From a bacterium (lineage in GTDB: Bacteria > Cyanobacteriota > Vampirovibrionia > Gastranaerophilales > Gastranaerophilaceae): a stretch of 33,570 bases of DNA. Made by a program: the position numbers and the translations under genes. Of the stretch, positions 7,237-15,116 are shown in pieces; within the stretch, counting starts at the first letter, position 1, and the number at the start of each line of letters is the position of its first letter. The stretch is taken from contig JAFUSQ010000027.1 in assembly GCA_017467605.1 (NCBI GenBank), positions 1 to 33,570 on the forward strand, read 5' to 3'. The notes beneath the pieces are model-generated. The model had not been told where the DNA came from. It searched no databases and saw nothing but the letters and a program-made list of their open reading frames with translations.

Positions 7237-7268
7237 ATCTGAATATTTATTGTTAAATAACATTTATA

Positions 7269-7556
7269 TTATGCGACTTTGAGATTATAACCTAACGTTT
7301 TCAAAATCTTTGCAAGGGTGTCAACACGTGGAACACGTTTGCCTGCAAAAATGTCATATAGCATTGCTCTGTCAATTCCTGCTTTTTCACAGAAACCTGA
7401 AATACTGTCACGTGATTTTATAACCATTTCTAACGAACGGAAAAATGCATTGAAATCTCCGTCATTAACATATTGTTCTAATGAATCATTCATATATTCT
7501 TTTTGAAATTCTTCATCCTTTAGTTGTTCTAATACAAAATCATTAAAATCTGTCAT
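7269..7556 (-). CDS. higA: HigA-type antitoxin (XRE-like HTH)
   Basis: 95 residues from the ATG at 7556 (MTDFNDF), which has AAGGA eight bases upstream. The ATG at 7565 lies within the ribosome binding region and is less likely. The N-terminal half is helical; the C-terminal half is a helix-turn-helix (ISGFCEKAGIDRAMLYDIFA, then GKRVPRVDTLAKILKTLGY), as in antitoxins paired with Gp49-like HigB toxins. The gene starts within the end of the original toxin frame, so the order is toxin first, as in higBA. It probably binds the palindrome at 7877-7902 and represses its own operon. Confidence 0.8.
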   Translation of the reverse strand: MTDFNDFVLEQLKDEEFQKEYMNDSLEQYVNDGDFNAFFRSLEMVIKSRDSISGFCEKAGIDRAMLYDIFAGKRVPRVDTLAKILKTLGYNLKVA

Positions 7557-7872
7557 TTTTATCATCCTTTATATTTTTTAAGTAAGTCTTTGCCAGTTCT
7601 ATATCTTTTGATTGTTTTGATTTATCACCTGCATTTAGCAATAAAACCAATACATCATTTTAAATTGTGTAATAAATTCTATAACCTTTGCCTAACGTAA
7701 ATCGCAATTCATAAAGATTTGGTTCAATTTGTTTGAAGTCTCCAAAATTGTCATCATAAATTCGTTCAATTCTTCGGATAATTTTTACCCTCAAAGATTT
7801 GTCTAAATCAAATAACCAATCTTTAACAGGTTCTTTTCCGTTTGGTAATTTATAGAATTTTATTTCTTTCAT
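7543..7872 (-). pseudogene. higB: HigB/Gp49-like toxin interrupted by one in-frame stop
   Basis: The first 70 codons read as a RelE-superfamily Gp49-like toxin (KEPVKDWLFDLD, then YELRFTLGKGYRIYYTI) and stop at a TAA at 7660-7662. The same frame then continues for 38 sense codons with the expected C-terminus (NDVLVLLLNAGDKSKQSKDI, then ELAKTYLKNIK) and ends at 7543, overlapping the antitoxin start. The whole frame is 109 codons, the usual length for the family. The TAA replaces what was probably CAA or AAA. So a single substitution truncates the toxin, removing the C-terminal strand and helix that normally carry active-site residues. Alternatives are readthrough or a sequencing error. Confidence 0.8.
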
Positions 7873-7876
7873 AATT

Positions 7877-7907
7877 ATATTGTAGTGTTTTCACTACAAT
7901 ATGTCAA
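7877..7907 (-). promoter_or_regulatory. Toxin-antitoxin promoter and palindromic operator
   Basis: On the minus strand TTGACA (7907-7902), a 17-base spacer, TACAAT (7883-7878). The spacer and -10 box are covered by an 11-bp perfect inverted repeat, ATATTGTAGTG-TTTT-CACTACAATAT (7877-7902). The -10 box ends six bases before the toxin ATG at 7872, so the mRNA is predicted to be leaderless. No ribosome binding site is visible. Confidence 0.7.
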
Positions 7908-7963
7908 GTGGTTAAATGATTAAACACTCTGTTTAAAATCCTCAAACCGCCTGTTATTTTAGA

Positions 7964-8068
7964 TCTATTTTGCATATGGCATTAAAAACCGATTGAATTC
8001 TAAAAATATTTGAAAAGCCCCTTTTCAGGGGCTTTGCTATCGTTGGGTTTCACCCAACCTACAGACTT
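7964..8068. repeat. 105-bp direct repeat, right copy
   Basis: Partner of 7132-7236. On the minus strand its hairpin (8015-8034) can terminate the gene at 8113-8601. A further, diverged hairpin GTTGAGGTTCACTCAAC follows at 8075-8091. Confidence 0.85.
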
Positions 8069-8112
8069 TGTTATCGTTGAGGTTCACTCAACCTAAATTC
8101 TGCTTCAAATAA

Positions 8113-8601
8113 TTACATTTTAATATTAAAATGTACAGGTTCCATTGGTGCTCCACCTGTTGTCAAATCGGTTATGACATCATTATTATCTGTACGTTTT
8201 CTTGCCAAATTTGATTGACCTGTTAAAATTATGGTGTCTTGGTTTTGCGGGTCTCCCTGTACATCTAAACCATGAACATATGAATCACTAACTATATATG
8301 TATCTGATTTTTGAGTTCCCTTAATTTCCCTCAAATTACAGTTATCAATGATTACTTTACCGTCTTTTTTAAAGATTGATGCTTGTTTATTTGGATCATT
8401 TTTCAAGTTTAATACATCACTATCGTTATAAGTAAATGTTCCGAATGATGTTTGAACTGTGTACTCAAATAAAGGTTTGCCATTTACTTTAGATGAAGTC
8501 TTTCTGGCAGTTTTGCTAAGTACGTCTTCTTCGTTAAATTTAATTCCTCCAATATCAGTTGCCTTTCCTCCAAGATTTGAAATGTTCATGTTTCCACTCA
8601 T
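8113..8601 (-). CDS. Hypothetical protein, possible beta-helix
   Basis: 162 residues, with a strong AAAGGAGG ribosome binding site ahead of the ATG at 8601. No signal peptide or membrane segment. The middle has short strand-turn repeats (GKVIIDNCNLREIKG, TYIVSDSYVHGLDVQG, DTIILTGQSNLARK), a spacing that suggests a beta-helix or beta-roll surface. I recognise no family. It lies directly right of the toxin-antitoxin cassette and is divergent from an XRE regulator. The 105-bp repeat supplies its probable terminator. Confidence 0.6.
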   Translation of the reverse strand: MSGNMNISNLGGKATDIGGIKFNEEDVLSKTARKTSSKVNGKPLFEYTVQTSFGTFTYNDSDVLNLKNDPNKQASIFKKDGKVIIDNCNLREIKGTQKSDTYIVSDSYVHGLDVQGDPQNQDTIILTGQSNLARKRTDNNDVITDLTTGGAPMEPVHFNIKM

Positions 8602-8832
8602 GTTTTGCCTCCTTTATCTCTTAATTTGTACCTCTGTGATATGAATTTAAGCTTCACGTATCACTTACATATCTATAAAAAATTACCATTCAGAGAAATT
8701 GCTAAAATTTTACTATTTTAAATTCTAATTTTCTATAATTCAATATTAACAATATGTTCTAGCTTTACAAAACGTAATATATAATACTTTTAAATAGTAA
8801 AATTTATAAACTAAGAATTTAGAATTGTACTT
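8602..8832. promoter_or_regulatory. Divergent promoter region with long spaced inverted repeat
   Basis: The 18-base arms at 8705-8722 (AAATTTTACTATTTTAAA) and 8788-8805 are reverse complements with about one mismatch, about 65 bases apart. A TATAAT lies at 8780-8785 on the plus strand without a good -35. Paired distant operators around a divergent promoter would suit autoregulation by the XRE protein encoded at 8833. Confidence 0.45.
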
Positions 8833-9159
8833 ATGGGTATAAAAAAAGAAATTGGGAAACGAATAAAAAGCATACGAATTTCAAAAGGCTACACACAGGA
8901 AAAACTATCTGAGATGGCAGATATTTCTCAACGTGCATTAAGCAAAATAGAAATCGGGGAAAACTTTATAACGGCAGAAACACTTGATAATCTTTTAAAT
9001 GCCCTTGAAATAGATGCAGAAGATTTGTTTGCAGCAAATAAATTTAAAGAACCCCAAGAATTATTAAAAATGATAAATCAAAATATTTCAGAAATAGGAA
9101 ATAACTCTGAAAAACTTGAAATAATATATAATCTGACTAAAAGTTTAAAACGTAAATAA
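8833..9159 (+). CDS. XRE-family transcriptional regulator
   Basis: 108 residues. A classic Cro/C1 helix-turn-helix occupies about residues 6-62 (IGKRIKSIRISKGYTQEKLS, then ISQRALSKIEIGENFITAET). A helical tail follows (LEIIYNLTKSLKRK). The same design, including a tail with KMKIYFSVIKSL, is seen in the protein encoded at 32410-32739, so the two are probably paralogues. It is divergent from the hypothetical gene at 8113 and 66 bases ahead of the kinase-like gene at 9226. The ribosome binding site is weak. Confidence 0.8.
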   Translation: MGIKKEIGKRIKSIRISKGYTQEKLSEMADISQRALSKIEIGENFITAETLDNLLNALEIDAEDLFAANKFKEPQELLKMINQNISEIGNNSEKLEIIYNLTKSLKRK

Positions 9160-9225
9160 TTTTAAAAATTCTTAACTATTTCAAATATTTACGCAATTTT
9201 ATAGATTTATTATCATTAAATCAGT

Positions 9226-9819
9226 ATGGAAAATTGCGATATCCCATTTTTTAATATTGATAAAACCGGCAATACCGTTGAATACAAACGGCCTATAAGA
9301 CTTGATCAAGCAATTTTGGAACGGGTCTATTCTCAACGACAAAATAATAATTGCAACGGAATAAGCTTTGATACATTTTTTAAAAATGTAATTAAAGATA
9401 AAAACGTTGCATCAATAATGGTTAAAAAATATCTTGGAAACGGTGTTGCTGCAATTGTTTTTGAAACTGCTAACGGAGATATTTTAAAACTAACGAAAGG
9501 AAACCATTTCCCGCAAGGCAGACCTCATGAAAACTTTGATGTTCCGATTTTCAGACAGGGAAATATTGGAAAAATATTCTACTATTTAGAAGAAAAACTA
9601 ATGCAGCATGACTTAAATTATGGTTTTGTAAAACAAATAAAAGATATGATTAGAAAATGCGGATACAAACCTTCAGATTTAGGAGACTTTGACATACATC
9701 AAATCGGTTTATCTAAAGATGGGAAGCTATATCTTATAGATCCTGAATGCGCAAAATATAAAACAATTTTTCATGCACTATGGGCACAAATAAAAAGAAT
9801 TGGAACTAAAATTCGCTAA
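9226..9819 (+). CDS. Small kinase-like (phosphotransferase-fold) protein
   Basis: 197 residues. YLGNGVAAIVFETANGDILKLT (about 69-90) resembles a glycine-rich loop followed by the ATP-binding Lys (K88). FDIHQIGLSKDGKLYLIDPE (about 155-174) resembles the DxH...N catalytic loop and the DFG-equivalent Asp (D172-P173) of kinase-like proteins. The spacing between DIH and QIG is shorter than usual and Gln stands where Asn is expected, so activity is uncertain. The substrate is unknown. No clear ribosome binding site. It follows the XRE gene and is convergent with infB, 16 bases apart. Confidence 0.5.
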   Translation: MENCDIPFFNIDKTGNTVEYKRPIRLDQAILERVYSQRQNNNCNGISFDTFFKNVIKDKNVASIMVKKYLGNGVAAIVFETANGDILKLTKGNHFPQGRPHENFDVPIFRQGNIGKIFYYLEEKLMQHDLNYGFVKQIKDMIRKCGYKPSDLGDFDIHQIGLSKDGKLYLIDPECAKYKTIFHALWAQIKRIGTKIR

Positions 9820-9835
9820 TAAGTAATTTTACCAA

Positions 9836-12373
9836 TTAAAGTGATTTTCTTTCAACTTCTTCTGTGGTTGAAACTTCGATAATATCACCTATTTCAATAT
9901 CATTAAACTTGCCGAAAGAAATACCGCATTCGAAACCTTGTGCAACTTCTTTAACATCATCTTTAAAGCGTTTTAATTGGTCAATTTCGCCGCGATAGAT
10001 TTCAACTCCGTCTCTGTAAATTACTGCATCTTTAGAGCGGACAATTTTACCTTCTGTTACATAACAGCCTGCAATTTTAGCAGTTTTACCAATTGTAAAT
10101 ACTTGACGAACTTCAGCTTTACCAAGTGCAACTTCTTTAATTTCAGGTTCAAGAAGAGATAGAAGTGTTTTTTCAATATCTTCAAGCAATTGATAAATAA
10201 TATCATATTTTTTGATTGTAACCCCTTCTCTTTCAGCTGATGCAAGAGCATTAGCATCTTCTTTAACCGTAAACCCAAGAATTAAAGCATTAGATGCAGA
10301 CGCTAACATAACATCGGCTTCTGAGATATTACCAACACCAACGTGAATGATTTTTGTTGTAATTTCCTTGGATTCAACTTGAGCAATTGCTTGTGCTACA
10401 GCTTCCGCGGCTCCGTTAGTGTTAGCTTTTATAATCAAATTCAATTGAGGGATAGCATCATCACCTGCAACTGCTTCTTTCCTTATATGAGCAGGAAGCA
10501 TAGCTTCAAGACGTTTGTCACGTTCTTTTTCTTTTCTGTCAGCAATAATTGCTTTCATTTCCTTTTCATTTTGAACGACTTCAAAATAATCACCGGCTTG
10601 AGGAACTTCGGATAAACCAAGAATTTCTACAGGAGTAGAAGGTTCTGCCTTTTGAATTCTTTCACCACTATCTGATAATAAAGCACGAACTCTGCCGCAA
10701 GCTGTTCCGACAACAACACAGTTTCCTGCACGAAGTGTACCGTTTTGAACAAGTAACGTTGCAACAGGACCTTTACCTTTATCAAGATTAGCTTCAATAA
10801 CAACACCTGAAGCTTCAGCTTTAGGATTTGCTTTTAAATCTTGAACATCAGCAACTAACAAAATGTATTCCAAGAGTTCATCAATACCTGTACCTTGAAG
10901 TGCCGATACTTTAACTGTAATGGTGTCTCCGCCCCAATCTTCAGGAACTAAACCATGTTCTGTCAATTGCTGCAAAACTTTATCAGGATTTGCTCCGGGT
11001 TTGTCAATTTTATTAACAGCAACAATAATAGGAATATCCGCAGCTTTTGCGTGGTTAATAGCTTCAATTGTTTGAGGCATAATTCCGTCATCTGCTGCAA
11101 CTACCAGAATTGCGATATCTGTAGCTTTAGCACCACGCGCTCTCATTTCAGTGAAAGCTTCGTGACCCGGAGTATCTAAGAATACGATTTTTTTATCGTT
11201 ATTATCACCGACAAAAACGGTGTAAGCACCAATTGATTGAGTAATTCCGCCGACTTCGGTTGCAACAATCTTATGTTTAGAAGCTCTGATACTATCTAAC
11301 AAAGTTGTTTTACCATGGTCAACGTGACCCATAATACTAATTACAGGTGCACGGCGTTTTAATAATTTTTTGTCAACCTCAGTTAAAGCTTTGGCCTTTT
11401 CCTCTTTTTCAAGTTCTTTCTCAATATAAGCATCTAAATCTTCTTCAAGAACTTCAAGTTCATATTCGGCACAAACTTTCTTGATAACATCAACATCAAT
11501 AAGCTGGTTAACTGTGGCCATAACACCATTCAACATTAAGAATTTAACGATTTCGGCAGGAGTTTTTTTAATTTTATCTGACAATTCTGAAATCGTCATA
11601 GCTTGATTAACAACAATTTGTTTAACTTCTTCAACTGATTCTGATTTTTGAGTTCTTTTTTTATGATGTTGAGCAGCCGCCTTTTCAAGAGAAATTCTTT
11701 CCTGTTCTTCTTGTTTATTATATTCTTTATCCTTCTTTTTACCATCGGTTCTTCGGCGAGAATTAGCCCCACCCGGTCTGTTATCATAAATTTCTTGCGG
11801 AATTATACGACGTTGGAGCGGCTTTTTGCCTGCAAAATCTTTATTTTCTCCATTTGGAGATGCCGGTTTATCACCTTTTGCAAACCTTCTATCACCTGTC
11901 GGCCGTTCCCCTCTGGGTGGAAATCTTCTATCATCATTTCTGCCAAAAGGACGTCTTGCCGGTCTGTCAGATGTTCCATTATCTGCGGGAACAGGTCTTT
12001 TTGGTGCACGTCTGACGATTTCCAAACGACTAACAGGTTTTACGACTTCAACTCTTGGTCTTTCAACTCTTTCAACTTTAACTGTTTTTTGAGGTTCAGG
12101 TTGTTTTTCTTCTTCTTTTACTTTTGTTTCTTCAACTACCGGAGCAGGTTCCGGAGCTTTTGCTTTTTTAACAACAAAAGCTTTCGGCTTAGATGCTTTT
12201 TTTATTCCGCCGTTTGCAATAAAATCTTTTAATCTGCTTATTTGATCAACTGTAACCGTACTTGAATGAGTTTTTCCGGTAATACCTATCTGTGCGAACT
12301 TTTCAACAACTTCCTTGCTTGCAAGTCCAAGTTCTTTTGCTAATTCACTTATTCTAATTGTTTCGTAACTCAT
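9836..12373 (-). CDS. infB: Translation initiation factor IF-2
   Basis: 845 residues. Two IF2_N modules (residues 5-52; then about 255-315, beginning QAMTISELSDKIKKTPAEIV) flank a Lys/Pro/Arg-rich linker. The G domain has GHVDHGKT (G1), GGITQSIGAY (G2), LDTPGHEAF (G3) and NKIDKPGAN (G4), followed by the beta-barrel and fMet-tRNA-binding C-domains. It positions initiator tRNA on the 30S subunit and promotes subunit joining. The start overlaps the end of ylxR by 20 bases, in the order prfA-ylxR-infB. Long antisense frames inside it are composition shadows. Confidence 0.98.
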   Translation of the reverse strand: MSYETIRISELAKELGLASKEVVEKFAQIGITGKTHSSTVTVDQISRLKDFIANGGIKKASKPKAFVVKKAKAPEPAPVVEETKVKEEEKQPEPQKTVKVERVERPRVEVVKPVSRLEIVRRAPKRPVPADNGTSDRPARRPFGRNDDRRFPPRGERPTGDRRFAKGDKPASPNGENKDFAGKKPLQRRIIPQEIYDNRPGGANSRRRTDGKKKDKEYNKQEEQERISLEKAAAQHHKKRTQKSESVEEVKQIVVNQAMTISELSDKIKKTPAEIVKFLMLNGVMATVNQLIDVDVIKKVCAEYELEVLEEDLDAYIEKELEKEEKAKALTEVDKKLLKRRAPVISIMGHVDHGKTTLLDSIRASKHKIVATEVGGITQSIGAYTVFVGDNNDKKIVFLDTPGHEAFTEMRARGAKATDIAILVVAADDGIMPQTIEAINHAKAADIPIIVAVNKIDKPGANPDKVLQQLTEHGLVPEDWGGDTITVKVSALQGTGIDELLEYILLVADVQDLKANPKAEASGVVIEANLDKGKGPVATLLVQNGTLRAGNCVVVGTACGRVRALLSDSGERIQKAEPSTPVEILGLSEVPQAGDYFEVVQNEKEMKAIIADRKEKERDKRLEAMLPAHIRKEAVAGDDAIPQLNLIIKANTNGAAEAVAQAIAQVESKEITTKIIHVGVGNISEADVMLASASNALILGFTVKEDANALASAEREGVTIKKYDIIYQLLEDIEKTLLSLLEPEIKEVALGKAEVRQVFTIGKTAKIAGCYVTEGKIVRSKDAVIYRDGVEIYRGEIDQLKRFKDDVKEVAQGFECGISFGKFNDIEIGDIIEVSTTEEVERKSL

Positions 12374-12608
12374 TCAGTAATTGTCCTTTCAATTCTTCGC
12401 TCACAGGAGCTTTAAGATGTTTGCTTAACTTATTTTTCTTAAAAGCAGATTCTATACAAGATTTATTATAGCAAAGATATACAGATCTGCCAAATGTTAA
12501 GGAATCGGGGTTTATAACAACTGTTCCGTTTGTGCTGTCTGCGGTAATTTTAATTAAATCCTGCCTGTCTTTAACCTGCCAACAACTAACACAACGCCTT
12601 TCAGTCAC
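12354..12608 (-). CDS. ylxR: YlxR/RnpM family RNA-binding protein
   Basis: 84 residues with a GTG start at 12608. It shows the family core RRCVSCWQVKDRQDLIKI, a GRSVYLCYNKSCIESAFKKN segment, and a basic C-terminus. YlxR proteins almost always sit just before infB, as here; in other bacteria the family (RnpM) binds RNA and modulates RNase P. It lies nine bases after prfA and overlaps infB, so the three genes are probably one transcript. Confidence 0.9.
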   Translation of the reverse strand: MTERRCVSCWQVKDRQDLIKITADSTNGTVVINPDSLTFGRSVYLCYNKSCIESAFKKNKLSKHLKAPVSEELKGQLLNELRNN

Positions 12609-12617
12609 TTAATACCT

Positions 12618-13700
12618 CTATTCTACCTGTGCTAACTTTTCCAATTTCAATTTTTGGTCATATTCAACAAGCAAATCAATTAATTCATCTAATTCACCGT
12701 CGATTACTGTCCAAACATTCAAATTGTGATTTAATCTGTGGTCTGTTAAACGACCTTGGGGGAAATTATAGGTCCTGATACGTTCTGAGCGGTCGCCCGA
12801 ACCGACTTGGGAACGTCTCAAATCTGTAATTTCCTTCATTTGTTTTTGAACTTCCATATCATAAAGTTTTGCCTTCAAGATTTGTAAAGCTCGTTCTTTA
12901 TTTTGAAGTTGAGAGCGTTCTTCAGTACAGAAAATCATAATTCCTGTAGGTTTATGGAATACTCTGGCAGCAGTTTCAACTTTGTTAACGTTTTGACCGC
13001 CGGCACCACCGGAACGCGCAGTAGTAATTTCTACATCATTCATATTCAAATCAACTTCAACATCATCAACTTCCGGCATAACTGCTACTGTAGCAGTCGA
13101 AGTATGAACTCTGCCTTGCGATTCTGTCGCCGGAACTCTCTGAACTCTGTGTACACCTGATTCATATTTCAATCGGGAATATATACTATCTCCTTTCATT
13201 GAAATAATAACTTCGGAAACCCCGCCTGCTTCACAGTCTGTTTTACTTAAAACTTGAGTCTGCCAGCCCATTTTATCGGCATAACGCAAATACATACGCA
13301 TTAAATCACCCGCGAAAATATTGGCTTCGTCTCCTCCTGCTCCTCCACGAATTTCAAGCATAATGTCTTTATCGTCCATAGGGTCGCGAGGCAGAAGCAA
13401 TACTTTCATTCTTTCTTCAAAAACCGGGAGTTTTGCTTCATTTGCTTCCATTTCAGCTTTCAAAAATGCTCTCATTTCTTCATCTTTTTCTTCATGAAGC
13501 ATTTCTTTAGCATCTTCAATAGCTTCGGTTGTTTTTTTCCATTCGTAATACAAATTAACCGTTTCTTCCATTGATTTTCGCTGTTTAGAAAGGTCTCTAA
13601 AGCGGTTATAATCTTGTATTATATCGGGATCAGACAAAGTTTCGCCTAATTCTTTATATTTCTGTTCTATTTGTAAAATTTTATCTAACATATCTTTCAT
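12618..13700 (-). CDS. prfA: Peptide chain release factor 1
   Basis: 360 residues, the standard length. It has the PAT stop-codon recognition tripeptide (P190-A191-T192, in [14 protein letters not shown]) that marks RF1 over RF2, and the GGQ catalytic motif at 234-236. It releases peptides at UAA and UAG. UAG is used as a stop in this window (for example at the ends of the genes at 3390 and 5772), consistent with a standard code. Its placement ahead of ylxR-infB is not the usual nusA-linked arrangement. Confidence 0.97.
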   Translation of the reverse strand: MKDMLDKILQIEQKYKELGETLSDPDIIQDYNRFRDLSKQRKSMEETVNLYYEWKKTTEAIEDAKEMLHEEKDEEMRAFLKAEMEANEAKLPVFEERMKVLLLPRDPMDDKDIMLEIRGGAGGDEANIFAGDLMRMYLRYADKMGWQTQVLSKTDCEAGGVSEVIISMKGDSIYSRLKYESGVHRVQRVPATESQGRVHTSTATVAVMPEVDDVEVDLNMNDVEITTARSGGAGGQNVNKVETAARVFHKPTGIMIFCTEERSQLQNKERALQILKAKLYDMEVQKQMKEITDLRRSQVGSGDRSERIRTYNFPQGRLTDHRLNHNLNVWTVIDGELDELIDLLVEYDQKLKLEKLAQVE

Positions 13701-13819
13701 ACCCGCATAATATCAAGAACATGATTTTTTTACAAATCACACCTTAATTTAGCGTTGACATTTCCAAAAAATCAATTAAAAGATTGATGTAAACCTTGCA
13801 TTTATATAATAAGGTAGTT

Positions 13820-13864
13820 ATGGGGAATATTAACTTAATATTCTCGGGGATAATCAAGGGATAG
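13820..13864 (+). CDS. Possible 14-codon leader peptide
   Basis: ATG after AAGG with five bases spacing, encoding MGNINLIFSGIIKG, stopping five bases before the ATG of the SPOA gene. It contains a 9-bp inverted repeat, GAATATTAA-C-TTAATATTC (13825-13843). It may be chance, but the spacing would allow translational coupling. Confidence 0.3.
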   Translation: MGNINLIFSGIIKG

Positions 13865-13869
13865 TAGTT

Positions 13870-15078
13870 ATGGAAGACAGATTGCAAAATTCAATATCCA
13901 CAGACCAATTGTTTAAAGAATACAATTGGTTTAATGCTACTTTTCCTAAAGTCATTCAAGAATCTTTTAATGAATTTTTCAATCCCAATTTCAGACTTGA
14001 ATTAATGGGAATAAGTAAAAATATAAACTGTCTTATCACAACTGAATCTTGTTTTGTCACTAAAATAAGAATAAACACCGAATATGATATGTTTTTTAGA
14101 TTTACTGACAGAGCTATCGATATTATATTGAATAAAATTCTCGGTCAGTCAAAAAACAAATTCAACATAAATAAAATATCCGAACTTGAAGCAAAAATTA
14201 TAACTTCTTTTAACGATTTTATGTTTGAGCACTTAAAACCTTGCCTTAGTGCTCCCCCGCAAAATGAAATTAAAAGAATTAATTTTGATTTAATCCACTT
14301 AACATTTTTGATAAAAGAAACCGAAGAATACAACAAGAAAACGGGTAAAATTGTTGTAACACTTCCTATTGCTCTTTTAAAACCGGAACTTGTAAAATCT
14401 AAAAATGAGAAATTTTCCGAAAATGACTTTCCAACAAGCACAACAATTGCAAAAGCATTAATCGGAAAAACTAAATTTTCACTGCACGATTTAAAAAATC
14501 TTGAAATTGATGATGTTGTTGTTTTTGAAAACAGCAATCTTGAAAATATTACAATAACGGTTAACGGACAAGAATTACCGGTTAAATTAAATCCTAATAT
14601 GGATATACTTATACCGCAAGAAGATGACGGAGGAGAACATATGAGTGAAGCTCATAACTTATGGGACAGTATAGAAGTTGAAATGAATGCAGAATTTGAT
14701 GCAGTCAAATTAAGCCTTGGAGAATTAAAAAATATAGAAGAAGGTTTGGTCGTTGATTTAGCTTCATTATACGAAAATAACGTAACATTAAAGGTTGAAG
14801 GAAAGTCTATTGCAAGCGGAACTCTTGTAATAGTAAACGACAGATACGGAGTAAAAATTAATAACGTAATTGCCGAATCTGACGGAACTGTCAGAACTCC
14901 GGCTCAAAATCAAAACTCCGATAATGAATCCGAAGAATATGAAGAAAATTCTGAAAACAATTCCGAAGAAGATAACGGAGAATATTATGATGAAAATACA
15001 GAATACGCCGAAGGTGCTGAAGGTGGAGAAGAAGAATTCGACTATAGTGATTTTGAATTAGAAGACGAAAATATTTAA
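13870..15078 (+). CDS. SPOA-domain flagellar switch-type protein (FliM/FliN-like)
   Basis: 402 residues. An N-terminal helical domain of about 190 residues is followed by two SPOA (FliMN_C) domains: about 193-250 (GKTKFSLHDLKNLEIDDVVV, then NGQELPVKLNP) and 268-335 (AVKLSLGELKNIEEGLVVDL, then GTLVIVNDRYGVKINNVI). The tail (about 345-402) is extremely acidic. Two tandem SPOA domains in one chain resemble type III SctQ, or a FliM-FliN combination, rather than a standard FliM or FliN. No clear CheY-binding EIDxLL motif is seen at the N-terminus. It begins the fliOPQR cluster and probably forms the cytoplasmic ring of that apparatus. Confidence 0.75.
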   Translation: MEDRLQNSISTDQLFKEYNWFNATFPKVIQESFNEFFNPNFRLELMGISKNINCLITTESCFVTKIRINTEYDMFFRFTDRAIDIILNKILGQSKNKFNINKISELEAKIITSFNDFMFEHLKPCLSAPPQNEIKRINFDLIHLTFLIKETEEYNKKTGKIVVTLPIALLKPELVKSKNEKFSENDFPTSTTIAKALIGKTKFSLHDLKNLEIDDVVVFENSNLENITITVNGQELPVKLNPNMDILIPQEDDGGEHMSEAHNLWDSIEVEMNAEFDAVKLSLGELKNIEEGLVVDLASLYENNVTLKVEGKSIASGTLVIVNDRYGVKINNVIAESDGTVRTPAQNQNSDNESEEYEENSENNSEEDNGEYYDENTEYAEGAEGGEEEFDYSDFELEDENI

Positions 15079-15116
15079 AATTCAACTTTGAAAAATTTTA
15101 AATTAAGGAGAGACTT

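Larger units (their letters stand above)
6674..7268. other. Gene-free tRNA-proximal region rich in hairpins and tRNA-end copies
   Basis: About 600 bases with no supported gene. It contains the tail of direct-repeat copy 1; a nested hairpin (6733-6744 with 6763-6772, inner palindrome TGGTTAAAACCA at 6747-6758); the short tRNA-end copy (6805-6821); a terminator (6835-6860); a GCCAAGC/GCTTGGC stem near 6898-6916; a near-perfect AT-rich palindrome (6955-6983); direct-repeat copy 2 (7020-7126); and the first 105-bp repeat (7132-7236) with the toxin-antitoxin terminator. It looks like the scar of repeated insertion or duplication beside a tRNA gene. Confidence 0.7.

Noticed and set aside
7132-8068. 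Integron gene cassette with attC sites
   Set aside because: The GTTGGGT/ACCCAAC motifs are a simple hairpin in the wrong order for attC R'/R'' boxes, and no integron integrase is present.
6565-8100. Complete integrative element at the tRNA
   Set aside because: Duplicated tRNA ends are present but there is no integrase, excisionase or replication gene between them; at most a remnant.
11648-12232. Long open frames antisense to infB (also 11826-12092)
   Set aside because: They mirror the Lys/Arg/Pro-rich linker of IF-2 and give Phe/Ser/Arg-rich sequence without a family or ribosome binding site; shadows of infB.
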